Under the pieces are notes generated by a model. It saw nothing but the letters and a program-made list of their open reading frames with translations, did no database searches and had not been told where the DNA came from. Below are positions 5,566 through 7,230 of a DNA stretch of 7,230 nt, piece after piece (position 1 is the stretch's first letter; each line of letters starts with the position of its first letter). Origin of the DNA: Roseovarius sp. (GTDB lineage Bacteria; Pseudomonadota; Alphaproteobacteria; Rhodobacterales; Rhodobacteraceae); assembly GCA_023260815.1 (NCBI GenBank), contig JALQUE010000413.1, forward strand, positions 1 through 7,230. Reading direction: 5' to 3'. Made by a program: the position numbers and the translations under genes.

Positions 5566-6255
5566 ATGATCAGGCTCAGTCCGATTGACCAAATCCTTTT
5601 TGGACTGATGAACGCAACCATGCTTTTTACGCTGGCGTACAGCGTTCTGGGATTCAACCTGCAATACGAGGCCGGTTTCGGCGCCGAAGACGGCCCGATC
5701 GAATATGGCACGGCCATTTGCCTGTTTCTTTCCAGCGTGATCCTGTTGGGTCAAGCCGTCCGAACCGCGCGCTCCGGCGGCGCGTCTTCGCTTTGGCTTG
5801 TCCTTTATTCCGCAGCCTTCCTGTTTGGTGCCGGCGAAGAGATTTCGTGGGGGCAACGCATCATTGGCTGGGAAACCACCGGATTTTTCGCCGAACACAA
5901 CGTGCAGAACGAAACGACCCTGCACAATCTGGCGTTTGGCGATGAACAGCTGACAAAATCCCTGTTCGGGTCCTATCTGACCGTTGCCATCCTGATGTAT
6001 CTCGTCGTGCTGCCGTTGCTCTATTCACGCATTTCCCTTGTCGCAAGACTTGTTGACCGCATCATGCTGCCGCTGCCATCGACGCGCCACGCGATCATGG
6101 CTGTCGGGGCTAGTCTTGTCATTGGCGTGCTGGCCACCGTGTCCCGCAAATGGGAGGCGTACGAGTTCATCTTCAGCCTGCTGACGATGTCGATCTTCCT
6201 GCATCCGGCCAATGCGCACCGCTTCAAAAAGCGCACTCCCGACAGCGAAACCTGA
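5566..6255 (+). CDS. Uncharacterised polytopic membrane protein with GEEISWGQR motif
   Basis: This 229-residue protein has about five or six membrane segments (near 10-30, 47-65, 75-90, 134-154, 175-192 and possibly 200-213). Conserved-looking polar residues stand out from the hydrophobic background: EDGPIEYGTA (41-50) before the second segment, GEEISWGQRIIGWET (90-104) at the end of the third, and HNVQNETTLHNL (111-122) right after. I recall similar blocks in many unannotated bacterial membrane proteins, but know no demonstrated function. Clustered Glu, His and Asn near the membrane could bind a metal or form an active site. The C-terminus is basic and cytoplasmic-looking (HRFKKRTPDSET). The ribosome site is weak. 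A five-codon frame beginning at 5552 ends in an ATGA overlap with this start. The gene converges on the neighbouring amidohydrolase with 2 bp between stops. Confidence 0.82.
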   Translation: MIRLSPIDQILFGLMNATMLFTLAYSVLGFNLQYEAGFGAEDGPIEYGTAICLFLSSVILLGQAVRTARSGGASSLWLVLYSAAFLFGAGEEISWGQRIIGWETTGFFAEHNVQNETTLHNLAFGDEQLTKSLFGSYLTVAILMYLVVLPLLYSRISLVARLVDRIMLPLPSTRHAIMAVGASLVIGVLATVSRKWEAYEFIFSLLTMSIFLHPANAHRFKKRTPDSET

Positions 6256-6257
6256 CC

Positions 6258-7230
6258 TCAGATAATCTCGTCCTCGTCAAACATCGGCATGGGCGCCATA
6301 TGCGCGGTGATACCGCGCGCGACATCCTCGGGGCTCGAGGTCTGCGCGACATGGAACAAAGCGTCCCCTTCGTAGACCACCGGCATGTTCGTGCGTCCGA
6401 TGATTATGCCCTGCTGATCGGCGATAACCTCGGCCTCGAATTCACCGAACGGATCGGAAATCGCGCCCATGACAGTTCCTTGCTCGACGGTATCCCCGGT
6501 CGTCAGATAGCCGCGCAGCAAGCCGCCCGCAGGCGCACGGTACCATGTGGACTCGGTACAATAGAGCGGCTCCGCCCGTTTGCGCGGCACACCCTTGCCG
6601 CTGATCATTCCAAGATGGCTCATCACCCGCAGAATTCCCGCGACACCGGTGCGCGCCGCGAATTCGTCGAACCGAAGCCCCTCCCCCGCCTCGTACAACA
6701 GCACATCCACACCCGCGTCCTCTGCCGCCATCCTCAGTGACCCGTCGCGCAGGTTGGACGGCATGACCACCGGCGCGGCGAATACATCCGCCAAGTCGCG
6801 CAAGCGATCATTCCCCGCCGTCAGACGCAATTGCGGCAGGTTCGTGCGCCGGATCGCGGCAGAATGCAGATCGATCCCCAGATCGCATCGCTTGACCACC
6901 TCGGTCATGAAAATATGCGCCAGCCGCGATGCCATCGACCCGGTTGCATGGCCCGGAAAGCACCGGTTCAGATCACGCCGGTCAGGCAGGTATCGAGAAT
7001 GGTTCAGAAACCCGAAGGTATTGACGATCGGCACCGCCAGCAACGTCCCCGCAAGCGGTGTCAGCGCCTTGGAATTCAGAAGCCGCCGCACGATCTCGGC
7101 CCCGATGACCTCATCGCCATGCACAGCAGCCGAGACAAACATGACCGGCCCCGGCTTGCGGCCATGAACGACCCGCACCGACAGATGAACGGGCGTATGA
7201 TCCGACAATTCGCTGACCCGCACCTCTACG
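6258..7230 (-). CDS. AstE/AspA-family zinc amidohydrolase, N-terminus cut by window edge
   Basis: This belongs to the succinylglutamate desuccinylase/aspartoacylase family (COG3608), zinc carboxypeptidase-like enzymes that remove acyl groups from amino-acid or related amides. Counting the GTG at 7223 as residue 1, the zinc ligands are His35 and Glu38 in AAVHGDE and His120 in DLHS. The substrate-binding block DRRDLNRCFPG (81-91) is intact, and Glu178 in LLYEAGE is the likely general base. The C-terminal part (from about 235) is a small beta domain (GGLLRGYLTTGDTVEQG) usual in this subgroup, followed by an acidic end, DEDEII. The frame stays open to base 7230 and the family normally has a slightly longer N-terminus, so the gene continues outside the window and the GTG at 7223 is probably not the start. 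The substrate is unknown; similarity does not prove arginine or aspartate metabolism. Confidence 0.9.
   Translation of the reverse strand, partial: VEVRVSELSDHTPVHLSVRVVHGRKPGPVMFVSAAVHGDEVIGAEIVRRLLNSKALTPLAGTLLAVPIVNTFGFLNHSRYLPDRRDLNRCFPGHATGSMASRLAHIFMTEVVKRCDLGIDLHSAAIRRTNLPQLRLTAGNDRLRDLADVFAAPVVMPSNLRDGSLRMAAEDAGVDVLLYEAGEGLRFDEFAARTGVAGILRVMSHLGMISGKGVPRKRAEPLYCTESTWYRAPAGGLLRGYLTTGDTVEQGTVMGAISDPFGEFEAEVIADQQGIIIGRTNMPVVYEGDALFHVAQTSSPEDVARGITAHMAPMPMFDEDEII

Noticed and set aside
7221..7223. GTG as the true start of the AstE/AspA-family gene
   Set aside because: The frame remains open to the window edge, no ribosome site can be seen, and homologues have more residues before this point.

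Overview
The window reads as chromosomal DNA of an alphaproteobacterium, most likely a marine Rhodobacterales (Roseobacter-type) species. The evidence is a DUF1013/TrcR regulator (an alphaproteobacterial family), a COQ9-type ubiquinone protein, a 68-residue S21 protein of alphaproteobacterial type, and high GC with tightly packed genes. I see no mobile element, CRISPR array, tRNA or rRNA. Eight protein genes fill most of it, and one of them runs off the right edge.

Left part (1-1551): a trcR-like cell-cycle transcription regulator on the minus strand diverges from a secreted RNase T2-family nuclease on the plus strand. The 132-bp divergent spacer holds a perfect 16-bp palindrome, a strong Shine-Dalgarno sequence that fixes the trcR start, and a single AT-rich tract that probably serves as a -10 element.

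Middle part (1574-4957): a four-gene minus-strand operon in transcription order: COQ9 family protein, PIG3-like zinc-free NADPH:quinone reductase, a membrane-anchored sialidase-fold (BNR/Asp-box, COG4692-type) protein, and a small polytopic membrane protein. Junctions are +30 nt, +4 nt (GTG start) and a 4-nt ATGA overlap, which suggests one transcript with translational coupling at its end. The first two genes share a quinone theme. The last two probably form an envelope pair of unknown role.

Right part (4958-7230): rpsU (ribosomal protein S21) diverges from COQ9 and has a good sigma-70 promoter, an inverted repeat embracing its ribosome binding site, and a strong intrinsic terminator. A 220-bp spacer with a perfect 10-bp-arm inverted repeat follows. 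Next comes a polytopic membrane protein of an apparently uncharacterised family with intramembrane GEEISWGQR and NxQxExxLHN motifs. Its end meets, 2 bp away, the convergent end of a zinc-dependent AstE/AspA-family amidohydrolase whose N-terminus is cut by the window edge.

No obvious new multi-gene system is present. The points most worth a second look are the internal duplication in TrcR, the Glu-to-Gln change in the RNase T2 active site, the sialidase-fold/membrane protein pair, the GEEISWGQR membrane protein, and the two perfect intergenic inverted repeats.
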